Origin: Pseudomonas hamedanensis
GTDB taxonomy: Bacteria > Pseudomonadota > Gammaproteobacteria > Pseudomonadales > Pseudomonadaceae
Direction: 5' to 3'
Assembly: GCF_014268595.2 (NCBI RefSeq)
Contig: NZ_CP077091.1
Location: 4,880,001 to 4,944,000, forward strand
DNA: 64,000 nt
Position numbers and translations under genes: made by a program. Positions 1 through 7,476 of this stretch are shown here, piece after piece. Position 1 is the stretch's first letter. Each line of letters begins with the position of its first letter. The notes under the pieces were generated by a model. That model was not told the origin of the DNA. It did no database searches and saw nothing but the letters and a program-made list of their open reading frames with translations.

Positions 1-193
1 CGCGGTAATCGCCAAGTCCGGCACTGCGCGTCATCAACTCGGCGTCAAGCCGCGACACGAAAGCCCGAATAGCCAGGCCGCCAGTGCGCTGGGCCATGCA
101 GAGAATTTCGACAGCCTGTCGTTTTGGGTCGTCAGTAGACCCGGTATTTTTCACCAGGCCATACAGGCGCATTGAGGCCTGTAGACCGCTCAT
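1..193 (-). CDS. Partial hypothetical protein, 3' end outside window
   Basis: An open frame reads leftwards from ATG at 193 to the window edge with no stop, giving the first 64 residues (begins MSGLQASMRLYGLVKNTGS). An in-frame TGA sits three codons upstream, so the start cannot be further out. No clear Shine-Dalgarno sequence precedes it. Codon third positions are less GC-rich than in the neighbouring genes, which could mean foreign origin. I do not recognise the family. It could also be a chance open frame. Confidence 0.35.
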   Translation of the reverse strand, partial: MSGLQASMRLYGLVKNTGSTDDPKRQAVEILCMAQRTGGLAIRAFVSRLDAELMTRSAGLGDYR

Positions 194-351
194 TGCTGGT
201 CACTCATTGACGCAGCGAGCGCTCCGCAGGCGCGGAGAAATTTTGCCAGAGGCATTGCAGGTGTCGTCCGTGAGCGCGCAAAAATGGCGCACAGGATGCC
301 GGACTAGAGCGGTGGCGACAACCGAATCAGCATTGGATTGCCATCATTCGT

Positions 352-831
352 TCAACCCTCGGCAAACTCCCTCAACACCTTGCCATCCATGCGATACCTC
401 ACCCATTCTTCCTGCGGTTGCGCGCCGAGGGATTTGTAGAACTCGATCGCTGGGGTGTTCCACTCCAGCACGCTCCATTCGAAGCGGCCGCAGTCGTTGT
501 CGCAGGCGATTTTTGCCAAGTGGCGCAGCAAGGTTTTGCCGGCGCCGCCGCCGCGTTGCTCAGGAGTAATGTAAAGGTCTTCGAGGTATAGGCAGTTGCT
601 GCCCAGCCAGGTCGAATAACTGAAGAAGAACACCGCGAAACCGATCGGCAAGCCGTCGCGAAGACAGATCAGACCATGGGCGGTAGCACCTTCGCCGAAC
701 AGGCTGCGCTCGATGTCGGCGACGCTGGCGATGACTTCGTGGCGGGCCTTTTCAAAATCGGCCAGTTCGGTGATGAAGGCGAGGATCTGCGGTGCATCGC
801 TGGGGGTCGCCGGGCGGATTTCGATCGTCAT
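352..831 (-). CDS. GNAT family N-acetyltransferase
   Basis: The 159-residue protein has the single-domain GNAT fold. The acetyl-CoA pyrophosphate-binding motif A (QRGGGAG with following KTLLRHL) is at about residues 92-105, preceded by the beta4 strand LYLEDLYI. A motif-B-like segment, EWNTPAIEFYKSLGA, is at 123-137. These show acetyl-CoA-dependent acyl transfer to an amine. The overall pattern resembles diamine (spermidine/spermine-type) acetyltransferase-like GNATs, but the substrate cannot be read from sequence. Cytosolic. It stands alone, convergent with nothing obvious on the left and divergent from the HD-domain gene on the right, with a REP pair between them. Confidence 0.88.
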   Translation of the reverse strand: MTIEIRPATPSDAPQILAFITELADFEKARHEVIASVADIERSLFGEGATAHGLICLRDGLPIGFAVFFFSYSTWLGSNCLYLEDLYITPEQRGGGAGKTLLRHLAKIACDNDCGRFEWSVLEWNTPAIEFYKSLGAQPQEEWVRYRMDGKVLREFAEG

Positions 832-883
832 GGACGGGCCTTGTGGGGAAATTAAAGCGCCATACTAAGTCCGCAGCGCTTTT

Positions 884-1004
884 GTGGCGAGGGAGCTTGC
901 TCCCGCTTGGCTGCGAAGCAGTCATAATTCAGGCTTGCTGCCTGCCTGGTTCACCGCATCGGGGGGCTGCTGCGCAACCCGGCGGGAGCAAGCTCCCTCG
1001 CCAC
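884..1004. repeat. REP pair (REPIN-type inverted repeat), GTGGCGAGGG class
   Basis: Two copies of a 23-nt REP sequence face each other: GTGGCGAGGGAGCTTGCTCC... at 884-906 and its reverse complement at 982-1004. Each half is itself partly palindromic around GAGCTTGCTC. The 75-nt spacer is unrelated to the other REP pairs here. It fills the gap between the acetyltransferase and HD-domain genes. The same class recurs at 15500-15632. Confidence 0.9.
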
Positions 1005-1021
1005 AAAATTTAACTGAGCCC

Positions 1022-1690
1022 ATGAACACGATGTCTATGCCTGCTACAGCATTTGCGCCTTTGATCGACCTCGCCGCCGAGTTGCTGCCCCACGCTCTGG
1101 AGCCCTGCGACGACGGAGCCCATGACCTCGCCCATTTGCAACGCGTCTGGCACAACGCCCGCACCCTGCACGAAACAGAAGGCGGCGATCTCGACATCTT
1201 GCTCGCCGCCGTGCTGCTGCATGACTGCGTCGCCGTCGAAAAAAACTCTCCGCTACGCTCGCAGGCTTCACGTCTGGCAGCGGACAAAGCGTCATCCGTG
1301 CTGAAGGAAATGAACTGGCCCGGCGAGAAAATCGCCAGCGTCGCCCACGCCATCGAAGCCCACAGTTTCTCCGCCAACATCACCCCGTTGACGCTTGAGG
1401 CAAAAATCGTCCAGGACGCCGACCGTCTCGATTCGCTGGGCATGCTTGGCGTTGCGCGTACCTTCTACGTTGCCGGGCGCATGGGCGCGGCGTTGTATGA
1501 CCCGCAGGATCCGCTAGCGCGTGAACGTGATTACGACGACACGCGTTTTTGCCTCGATCATTTCCAGACCAAACTGCTGCACCTCGCCGACGGCTTTCAG
1601 ACCGCGGCCGGCCAGCGTCTGGCACAGATTCGCCATCACCGCCTGAAGGGTTTCATGGAGCAATTCAAGGAAGAGATCGGCATCGTCTGA
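1022..1690 (+). CDS. HD domain-containing phosphohydrolase (YedJ-like)
   Basis: The 222-residue protein is a single HD domain. Metal ligands are visible as H38 (in AHDLAHLQRV), the HD pair H67-D68 (in VLLHDCVA) and D132/D134 (in VQDADRLDSLG). This arrangement, and the length, match the E. coli YedJ type of HD hydrolase. The family removes phosphate from nucleotides or other small phosphoesters; the true substrate here is not known. The ATG at 1022 is chosen because the longer frame would begin inside the REP pair. A second ATG three codons on is also possible. Cytosolic, single gene. Confidence 0.85.
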   Translation: MNTMSMPATAFAPLIDLAAELLPHALEPCDDGAHDLAHLQRVWHNARTLHETEGGDLDILLAAVLLHDCVAVEKNSPLRSQASRLAADKASSVLKEMNWPGEKIASVAHAIEAHSFSANITPLTLEAKIVQDADRLDSLGMLGVARTFYVAGRMGAALYDPQDPLARERDYDDTRFCLDHFQTKLLHLADGFQTAAGQRLAQIRHHRLKGFMEQFKEEIGIV

Positions 1691-1799
1691 ACCCACTTGA
1701 CTGCGACGCGCAGGAAGACCGTTCGTCGGTCCTCAGGCACCAATCCGCCATCAGGGCTGACCAAAAAAGGGTAAGGATTCCAATTACTGGAGAAGCCCT

Positions 1800-2141
1800 A
1801 TGATCCCGTCAAGGTTGACTGCTTTCGTCTTCAGCGCCCTGCTCTGCCCCGCGGTGTTCGCCGCCTCGTCCACGGCAGCGGGCACTGGCCCTACCGATCC
1901 GACGCCACCGCGAGCCCCGGCCATCAACAGCGCCCCCGGCATAAACACCGATGGCTCTGGCGTGCCGCTGATCAATCAGCCGCCGGCCACCGGCACTGAC
2001 CCGCGCACCCAAGGCAGCGACCCTGGACGCCAGGGCGGCATGAACACGCCTGACGCGCCGGCTACGCCCGATAACGCCGGGCCGGGCACCGGTTCGAAAA
2101 CCACCACCGGTGGCTCGGGTTCCGAAGGTGCCGGTCAATAG
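1800..2141 (+). CDS. Secreted Pro/Gly/Thr-rich small protein
   Basis: The 113-residue product begins with a clear Sec signal peptide (basic start, hydrophobic core TAFVFSALLCPAVFA, likely cleavage after about residue 21). The rest is low complexity, rich in Pro, Gly, Thr, Ala and Asp, with no predicted fold and no cysteines in the mature part. The start is supported by GGAG seven bases upstream. No family recognised. The two following small genes lie on the same strand with short gaps and could be cotranscribed. A periplasmic or exported disordered protein is the safest description. Confidence 0.75.
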   Translation: MIPSRLTAFVFSALLCPAVFAASSTAAGTGPTDPTPPRAPAINSAPGINTDGSGVPLINQPPATGTDPRTQGSDPGRQGGMNTPDAPATPDNAGPGTGSKTTTGGSGSEGAGQ

Positions 2142-2185
2142 TTCGCCGACGCGAGCGTCCTGTTCACTCCCCTGAAGAGGTAACC

Positions 2186-2440
2186 ATGAACGTCGACAAA
2201 GACCTCGAAAAAGAAGTCCTCACCCGCCTGCTGCATGCGCATCCCGATGGCTTGGGCAAAGAAGTCCTGGACAATTATCGCGGCGAGAAAGTCGTCGCCG
2301 ATACCCTCGCGGCGCTACAGGAGCGCGGGCTGATTCACCACGGCCATGTGACCTGCGGCGAGGCCGGCGAACAGTCGTTGAACCTGCCGATCAAGCTCAG
2401 CGCCGCCGGTGTTGAAGCGGCGCGCAAACTCGACAGCTGA
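2186..2440 (+). CDS. Conserved hypothetical small protein, winged-helix-like
   Basis: The 84-residue protein has a helix-rich N-terminal half (DLEKEVLTRLLHAHPDG), then a segment VVADTLAALQERGLIHHGHVT and a C-terminal helix SAAGVEAARKLDS. The order helix, helix, recognition-like helix, short beta turn resembles a minimal winged helix. I infer a possible nucleic-acid-binding role but see no diagnostic motif. AGAGG is correctly spaced before the ATG. It sits 44 bp after the secreted small protein and 54 bp before the basic Rho-N-like protein. Confidence 0.75.
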   Translation: MNVDKDLEKEVLTRLLHAHPDGLGKEVLDNYRGEKVVADTLAALQERGLIHHGHVTCGEAGEQSLNLPIKLSAAGVEAARKLDS

Positions 2441-2494
2441 GCCATGTGACAGTGCCGGCAGTGAACTTCACCTACCGATGCAAGGAGAAATCCC

Positions 2495-2875
2495 ATGCCT
2501 CGTGGCAGCAAAGACAAATACACCGCCGAGCAAAAGCGCAAGGCCGAGCACATCGAAGACAGCTACGAGAAAAAAGGCGTGTCCACAGATGAAGCCGAAG
2601 CGCGGGCCTGGGCGACCGTCAACAAGCAATCGGGCGGCGGCGAGAAATCCGGCGGCTCGGGACGCAAGAAGCCGGCGAGCGCCAAGTCTGAAGATCGCAA
2701 GGAGTCATCGCGGCGCGCGGTGGCCAGTCGCAAGGGGCACTCGCGCAACAGCGAGACTTCGAAGGACGCGCAGACCGTTGACAGTTTGATGAAGGAAGCC
2801 CGGGCGAAGAACATTCCGGGACGGTCTTCGATGCGTAAGCAGGAGCTGATCGAGGCGTTGCGCAAGGCTGGCTAG
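2495..2875 (+). CDS. Basic small protein with Rho-N/SAP-like C-terminal motif
   Basis: The 126-residue protein has an N-terminal motif KDKYTAEQKRKAEHIEDSYE and the segment EAEARAWATVNKQSGG. A long Lys/Arg/Ser/Gly-rich linker follows, ending in a SAP/Rho-N-like helix pair (SLMKEARAKNIPGRSSMRKQ at about 101-120). Relatives in pseudomonads are often labelled plasmid stabilization protein or Rho termination factor N-terminal domain protein; neither role is demonstrated. Strong positive charge and the SAP-like end suggest DNA or RNA binding. AAGGAG lies seven bases before the ATG. Confidence 0.78.
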   Translation: MPRGSKDKYTAEQKRKAEHIEDSYEKKGVSTDEAEARAWATVNKQSGGGEKSGGSGRKKPASAKSEDRKESSRRAVASRKGHSRNSETSKDAQTVDSLMKEARAKNIPGRSSMRKQELIEALRKAG

Positions 2876-2905
2876 GTCCGGGTACTTCAGCGTATTTGAT
2901 GGCCC

Positions 2906-2973
2906 TATCGCGAGCAGGCTCACTCCTACAGTTGGAAAGCGTTCCCCCTGTAGGAGTGAGCCTGCTCGCGATA
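2906..2973. repeat. REP pair, TGTAGGAGTGAG class
   Basis: Inverted pair: TATCGCGAGCAGGCTCACTC... at 2906-2930 and its complement at 2949-2973, with an 18-nt spacer, the shortest of the ten pairs here. It fills the gap between two convergent genes and could form a long hairpin in read-through transcripts. Confidence 0.9.
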
Positions 2974-2981
2974 GCTAATGA

Positions 2982-3911
2982 TCAGCCACCGCAGGACTCG
3001 CGGATAAACCCATCCACCTCAGCCGCCCCCGGCGCAGTCGCCGGCCCCCAGCGCGTCACGGCCAGCGCCGCCGCGGCATTCGCCCGCCGCGCCGCTTCCG
3101 GTGCATCCAGCCCTCGTGCCAATCCCGCTATAAACACCCCGGCATGAGCATCGCCAGCCCCGTTACTGTCCACCGCGTGCACGGCAAAACCCGGCACGTG
3201 GCGACGCTCGCCGGCCTGATGAATCCAGCAGCCTTGCGGCCCGTCGCGCACCACCATCAGCACGTTGGCCGGCAGATGCCCGGCGAGACGATCCAGCGCC
3301 ACAGCGATGTCCTCGGCACCGGTAAAACGCAGCGCCTCGACGCTGTTGCTGGTCCACACATCGATGCGCGGCAGCAGCGCCTGCATCAGCGGCGAATCCG
3401 GCGATTGCACCAACGGCCCGGGATCGAATACCACGTGAACCGTTGCCGGCAATGCCAGCGTCCAGTCGAGCAAGGCCTGGGCCTTGCCGGCGTGGAGCAA
3501 GCTGTAACCGCTGAGATAAACGTAGTCGCCGGCCTCGGCAGCGACGCTGTTCAGATCCTCCTCGGTGACCTCGCCTTCTGCGCCGATGTACGAAATGAAA
3601 CTGCGCTCGGCCGACGCATCGGTCAGCGCCACACACAGGCCGGTATCGCGCAGCGCCGGTTTACGGATGCCGATGCGAATGCCTTCGGCGTTCATCGCCT
3701 GGCGCGCCAGGTCGCCGAAACGCCCGCTGCCGTGGCGCCCCAGATAAACCACCGGCAAGCCATTGCGCGCCGCCGCCGCCATCACATTGAACCCGCCACC
3801 CGCTTCGAATCCGGCCGACTGCGCCAGTACATCACCGCCGATTTGCGGCAGTTTTTCCACGGCCATGACCAGGTCGATGATGACCTGGCCGGTGTGCAAC
3901 AGCTTAGGCAT
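2982..3911 (-). CDS. PfkB family carbohydrate kinase (YegV-like)
   Basis: The 309-residue protein is a ribokinase/PfkB-fold sugar or nucleoside kinase. Visible motifs are the substrate-side GGGFNV at 38-43 and the C-terminal signature NGAGDAHAG with catalytic base D254. Length is normal. The start at 3911 is set by GAGAA five bases upstream; it overlaps the end of the permease gene by 8 bp, so the two are translationally coupled. Its neighbours (permease, ADP-ribosylglycohydrolase family, GntR) correspond to the E. coli yegTUVW set, where yegV is the kinase. I infer phosphorylation of a ribose-containing compound or its sugar product; the exact substrate is unknown. Confidence 0.85.
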   Translation of the reverse strand: MPKLLHTGQVIIDLVMAVEKLPQIGGDVLAQSAGFEAGGGFNVMAAAARNGLPVVYLGRHGSGRFGDLARQAMNAEGIRIGIRKPALRDTGLCVALTDASAERSFISYIGAEGEVTEEDLNSVAAEAGDYVYLSGYSLLHAGKAQALLDWTLALPATVHVVFDPGPLVQSPDSPLMQALLPRIDVWTSNSVEALRFTGAEDIAVALDRLAGHLPANVLMVVRDGPQGCWIHQAGERRHVPGFAVHAVDSNGAGDAHAGVFIAGLARGLDAPEAARRANAAAALAVTRWGPATAPGAAEVDGFIRESCGG

Positions 3912-5370
3912 GGGCATTCTCGGTTGGCGCGGCGCGGCGATCCTTCGCCCCGCCGAGGAGGAAGTAAATGCCACCGGCCACAACGAAGGTCACGATCCAG
4001 CCGAGGCCGTTATGGCCCAGCCACGAGTCGGACAGAAAGCCCTTGAACCAGACGTTCTCGGCGGTGGTGCCGATGGTGGTGAAGCTGAACCCCAGCACGA
4101 TGGCAATGGCCCAGGCGCCGAATGCACGCCACTCGATGCCACCGCTGTACCAGTAGGCGCTGCGAGGACTGACGTCGAGCAGGTCTTGCGGACTGTAGTA
4201 ATGACGGTGAATCAGATCGACCACGAAGATCCCGACCCATGCGGTGATCGGCACGGCCAACAGGGAAATGAAGGTGATGAACGGGCCGTAAAAGCTGTCA
4301 GCGATCAGCATGAAGTAGATCGAACCGGCGAAGATCGCGACAATGTCGACCACCACTGCGTAGACGCGCTTGACCTTGAGGCCAAGGGTCAGCGTGGTCA
4401 GACCGGCCGAGTACACCGACAGGTTGTTCGACAGCAGCAGGCCGCCGAACGCGGTGATCAGATACGGCACGGCCATCCACGTCGGCAACATGTCGCGGAT
4501 GGCCACGATCGGGTCAGTCGCTGACGCCAGGTCGTTGTTGCCCACCGAGAGCAAGCCGCCGAGGGTGATCAGCAGCACCAGCGGAATGCCTGCGCCGAAC
4601 GCTGCCGACGCCACCAGCCGCACGGCTTTGACGCTGCGGTGCTGATAGCGCGACATGTCCGCGCCGGCATTGGCCCAGCCGATCCCGGTGCCGGCGGCCA
4701 TGGTGCCGATGCCGATGATCATCGCGCTCAGCGGCGCCGGCGTGGCGTTGAACACTGCGCTCCAGTCGATGGTTGCGCAGAGAAAACCGCCGACCAGAAT
4801 GTTCAGCGCGCCGAACACGTAGGTCGCCCATTTCTGGATTACCAGCAAGGTCGCGTGGCCAAGGCCGGACACCGCCAAGGTCAGCAGCACGAAAATCGCG
4901 ATGGAGAGCAGTGTCAGCAACGGCGCGCTTTTGGCCTCCACCGGCGAGCCGAACAGCATGGAACACAGCGACAGCAGCACGAACGCCGCCGTGGTGGTGT
5001 TGACGGTTTCCCAGCCCAGCCGCGACATCAGCGAGACCAGTGTCGGGCCGATGTTGCCGCGTACCCCGAAGATCGCGCGGGACAGCGTCAGGCTTGGTGC
5101 GCGGCCACGACGGCCGGCGATGGAGATGATCCCGACCACGGCAAACGAACCGGCCGCGCCGAGAATGGCGACGATGATCGCCTGCCAGATCGCCAGACCG
5201 CGAAACGCCACCAGCGTCGCGCCCAGCGGCAAGCCGAGAATTGAAATATTGGCGGCGAACCAGACCCAGAACAGCTGCAGCGGATGGCCGTTGCACTCGG
5301 CTTCCGGCACGGGCTCGATGCCGCGGGTTTCCAGTTGCCCGACGCTTTGCCCGGCGGTTGTTGAACTCAT
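3904..5370 (-). CDS. NCS1 family purine/cytosine-type permease
   Basis: The 488-residue integral membrane protein has about twelve hydrophobic segments and the look of CodB-type NCS1 transporters: an N-terminal cytoplasmic stretch, then FWVWFAANISILGLPLGATL, a GRRGRAPSLTLSRAIFGVRG segment between early helices and the intramembrane stretch GWANAGADMSRYQ. NCS1 proteins import nucleobases, nucleosides, hydantoins or related compounds with Na+ or H+. The start is fixed by AGGAG seven bases before ATG at 5370. In E. coli the equivalent cluster position is held by YegT, a nucleoside transporter of another family. That supports a nucleoside-like substrate. Confidence 0.88.
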   Translation of the reverse strand: MSSTTAGQSVGQLETRGIEPVPEAECNGHPLQLFWVWFAANISILGLPLGATLVAFRGLAIWQAIIVAILGAAGSFAVVGIISIAGRRGRAPSLTLSRAIFGVRGNIGPTLVSLMSRLGWETVNTTTAAFVLLSLCSMLFGSPVEAKSAPLLTLLSIAIFVLLTLAVSGLGHATLLVIQKWATYVFGALNILVGGFLCATIDWSAVFNATPAPLSAMIIGIGTMAAGTGIGWANAGADMSRYQHRSVKAVRLVASAAFGAGIPLVLLITLGGLLSVGNNDLASATDPIVAIRDMLPTWMAVPYLITAFGGLLLSNNLSVYSAGLTTLTLGLKVKRVYAVVVDIVAIFAGSIYFMLIADSFYGPFITFISLLAVPITAWVGIFVVDLIHRHYYSPQDLLDVSPRSAYWYSGGIEWRAFGAWAIAIVLGFSFTTIGTTAENVWFKGFLSDSWLGHNGLGWIVTFVVAGGIYFLLGGAKDRRAAPTENAHA

Positions 5371-5492
5371 GAACGTGCTCCTGTTTGCCTTTTTTGTGGT
5401 TGTGGCAATGATGCAAAACGACATGACCATTGGCCTTCCGAGGCCTGTCTGTGCGATCCATTGCGGGTTAAGTATTCGACTATGCGGTGCGG

Positions 5493-5569
5493 CCTTCGCG
5501 AGCAAGCTCGCTCCCACAGGGTATGTGAACGCCACAAATCCAATGTGGGAGCGAGCTTGCTCGCGAAGG
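5493..5569. repeat. REP pair, TGTGGGAGCGAG class
   Basis: Inverted pair CCTTCGCGAGCAAGCTCGCT... at 5493-5518 and its complement at 5544-5569, spacer 25 nt. It lies between the glycohydrolase-family gene and the permease gene of the same putative operon, so it would be transcribed within the operon and may set relative mRNA stability. Confidence 0.9.
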
Positions 5570-5580
5570 CGGCAGCCCTG

Positions 5581-6579
5581 TCAACGCAAGGCCAGCAGCC
5601 CCTGCACCAACGGCTCAAGCTCCAGATGATTAACCGCTTTCACCGTTTCAATCATCGGCACAGGCCAACACTCAAGCCCCAGACAGGCACCGAGCATCGC
5701 CCCGAGAATCGCCGCGATGGTATCCGTGTCGCCCCCCAGACTGGCGGCCATGCACAGTGCTTCGAATGCGCTCATCTCACCAATGGCCACTTGTTGAGCC
5801 AGCGCGAATGAAACCACCACCGACTCCTGCGACGCCACCGACGTGCCGATCACGTCGTAAAGCAGGTCGGCGAGCAATGCCTTATCGCTGTCGACGCTGA
5901 TGCTGCGCGCCCAACTGATCCGGGAGGCGATGCGCCCACCCGCCACCCAGTGTCCGTGGGCTTCGGCTTGCTGGGCAATGTGCTGACCGAGGTTCAACGC
6001 CTCGCCCAGGTCGACGCCATTGATACCAGCGGACACCACCGCCGCCACCGCCGCCGCACTGGAAATCCCCAGTGTGGTGTTGTGGGTCACCTGACAGGCC
6101 TGCACCACGGCGGCGATAAAGCGTTCGGGATCAGCGACATTCGCCGCAATGCCGACCGGGGTAATCCGCATCGCCGCGCCGTTGGTGGTGCCATAGCGCC
6201 CGGCTTCTTCGGGCGAATGGCCGGCGAGGATCATTTCAATGGCGCGTTTGGTCGAGGGGCCGAGCAAATCCTGCGAGCCTTTGGCCTGCATCTCGGCTTC
6301 CCATTCGATCAAGCGCTGGGCGAGGATGGCCGGCTCGATGCGGCCCTGGCCTTCGACCAGCAACTCGCCAACCAGGATTGCCTGTTCGGTGTCGTCGGTG
6401 ATCGAGCCTTTGGGCATGTTCGCGGCGATCGGTTGCAGCGGTCCGGCGTCCTGCAGATCGGTGATCTGGCCAAAACGGCTTTTGATGGTTTCGCGGTCCA
6501 GCGATTGAGTCGGCATGCCGAGCGCGTCACCCAGGGCCAGACCATAGAAAGCGCCAAGCGCACGGTTGAGCGTGGTCAT
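5581..6579 (-). CDS. ADP-ribosylglycohydrolase family protein (YegU-like)
   Basis: The 332-residue protein carries the two-metal site motifs of the DraG/ARH fold: GDALG at 17-21, TDDT at 61-64 and, near the C-terminus, SLGGDTDTIAAILGAMLGA. The family cleaves the N- or O-glycosidic bond to ADP-ribose or related ribosides using Mg2+ or Mn2+. Start ATG at 6579 has GGAGA correctly spaced and overlaps the regulator's stop codon as ATGA. Together with a nucleobase-type permease and a sugar kinase it likely releases ribose or a base from a scavenged riboside. That is inference from context. Confidence 0.87.
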   Translation of the reverse strand: MTTLNRALGAFYGLALGDALGMPTQSLDRETIKSRFGQITDLQDAGPLQPIAANMPKGSITDDTEQAILVGELLVEGQGRIEPAILAQRLIEWEAEMQAKGSQDLLGPSTKRAIEMILAGHSPEEAGRYGTTNGAAMRITPVGIAANVADPERFIAAVVQACQVTHNTTLGISSAAAVAAVVSAGINGVDLGEALNLGQHIAQQAEAHGHWVAGGRIASRISWARSISVDSDKALLADLLYDVIGTSVASQESVVVSFALAQQVAIGEMSAFEALCMAASLGGDTDTIAAILGAMLGACLGLECWPVPMIETVKAVNHLELEPLVQGLLALR

Positions 6580-7295
6580 CGCGATTCTCCAAATTGCAGG
6601 TGCAGACGAAAATGCACCGGGTCGAGCAAGCTTTCGACCTGTTCCATGAAACGGTTCTGCCGGTCGTACGTGGTGCGCAGGGCTTTGAGAAACACCGTGC
6701 CGACCGGACGGCCAAGCAGTTCGGCGTCTTCGGCGTTCAGCGGCTCGGCGCCGATCCACTGATCGCCGCGCTCGCCGATGTAGCCGTAGGCGGCCAGGGT
6801 GATGGTCAGGGAATTGTCGATCAGACCGACGCGCGGCAGGCTTTCCAGGCCGCCGTTGGCCGGCATCAATGCACGTTCCAGAGACACCAGCGTACCGTCG
6901 GTGGCGCGCCGGCGACGGTCGAGGGTGATGAATTGATCGGTGCCGAACCGCACCAGCAGATCCGTACGGGTCACGGCTTCGAGGCGCAACACCTCAGTGT
7001 TGATCAGCGCCCCGCTGTCGGCCAGCGCCTGCGCCCAGCCGCTGCGCTGGTCGAGGGCAACACCGTCGTAGGTGACGATCGAGCCAACCCCGCTTTGCGT
7101 GGCGATGTAATTGCGCCGCTTCAGTTCGGCCAGCGCTTCGCGCAGCGTGCCACGGCTGACCTGGAATTCCTGAGCCAACTGGTGTTCGCCGGGCAACAGA
7201 AAGCCATCCTCCATCAGGCCGCTTTCGATGCGTCGAACAAGCTCGTCGACCACCCTTTTTTTCTTGTCAAATCGTACCTGTCTAATCATGTACAA
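6576..7295 (-). CDS. GntR family transcriptional regulator, HutC/UTRA type (YegW-like)
   Basis: The 239-residue protein has an N-terminal GntR winged helix (about 12-75, with LPGEHQLAQEFQVSRGTLRE) and a C-terminal UTRA effector domain ending in the typical FMEQVESLLDPVHFRL strand-helix region. It is the first gene of the minus-strand set and overlaps the next gene by ATGA, so it is probably autoregulated with its operon. By analogy with YegW it would sense a product of the pathway. ATG at 7295 or at 7289 are both possible starts; neither has a strong Shine-Dalgarno. Confidence 0.87.
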   Translation of the reverse strand: MYMIRQVRFDKKKRVVDELVRRIESGLMEDGFLLPGEHQLAQEFQVSRGTLREALAELKRRNYIATQSGVGSIVTYDGVALDQRSGWAQALADSGALINTEVLRLEAVTRTDLLVRFGTDQFITLDRRRRATDGTLVSLERALMPANGGLESLPRVGLIDNSLTITLAAYGYIGERGDQWIGAEPLNAEDAELLGRPVGTVFLKALRTTYDRQNRFMEQVESLLDPVHFRLHLQFGESR

Positions 7296-7373
7296 AGTGA
7301 TAACCGAAACGGCAGGCGGCGGGCAAGGGATATTTGAGGGAAGGTGACAGAAGGAGGAGAGTAGCGCGATCCC

Positions 7374-7462
7374 TGTAGGAGTGAGCCTGCTCGCGATTAC
7401 GTCAGCACATCCAGCATCAATGTGGCTGAAAGAATGCTATCGCGAGCAGGCTCACTCCTACA
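7374..7462. repeat. REP pair, TGTAGGAGTGAG class
   Basis: Inverted pair TGTAGGAGTGAGCCTGCTCG... beginning at 7374 and its complement ending at 7462, with a spacer of about 40 nt. It separates the 3' end of the arabinose transporter operon from the yeg-like regulator's promoter region. Confidence 0.9.
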
Positions 7463-7476
7463 GGGGTTAGGTTGTG

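Noticed and set aside
884..1021. Upstream extension of the HD-domain gene to 884
   Set aside because: The added residues are encoded by the REP pair and lie before the conserved protein. ATG at 1022 gives the family's usual length.
3144..4524. Plus-strand open frames of 250-300 codons over the kinase and permease genes
   Set aside because: They are shadows of well-supported minus-strand genes and are rich in Arg/His/Gln with no domain.
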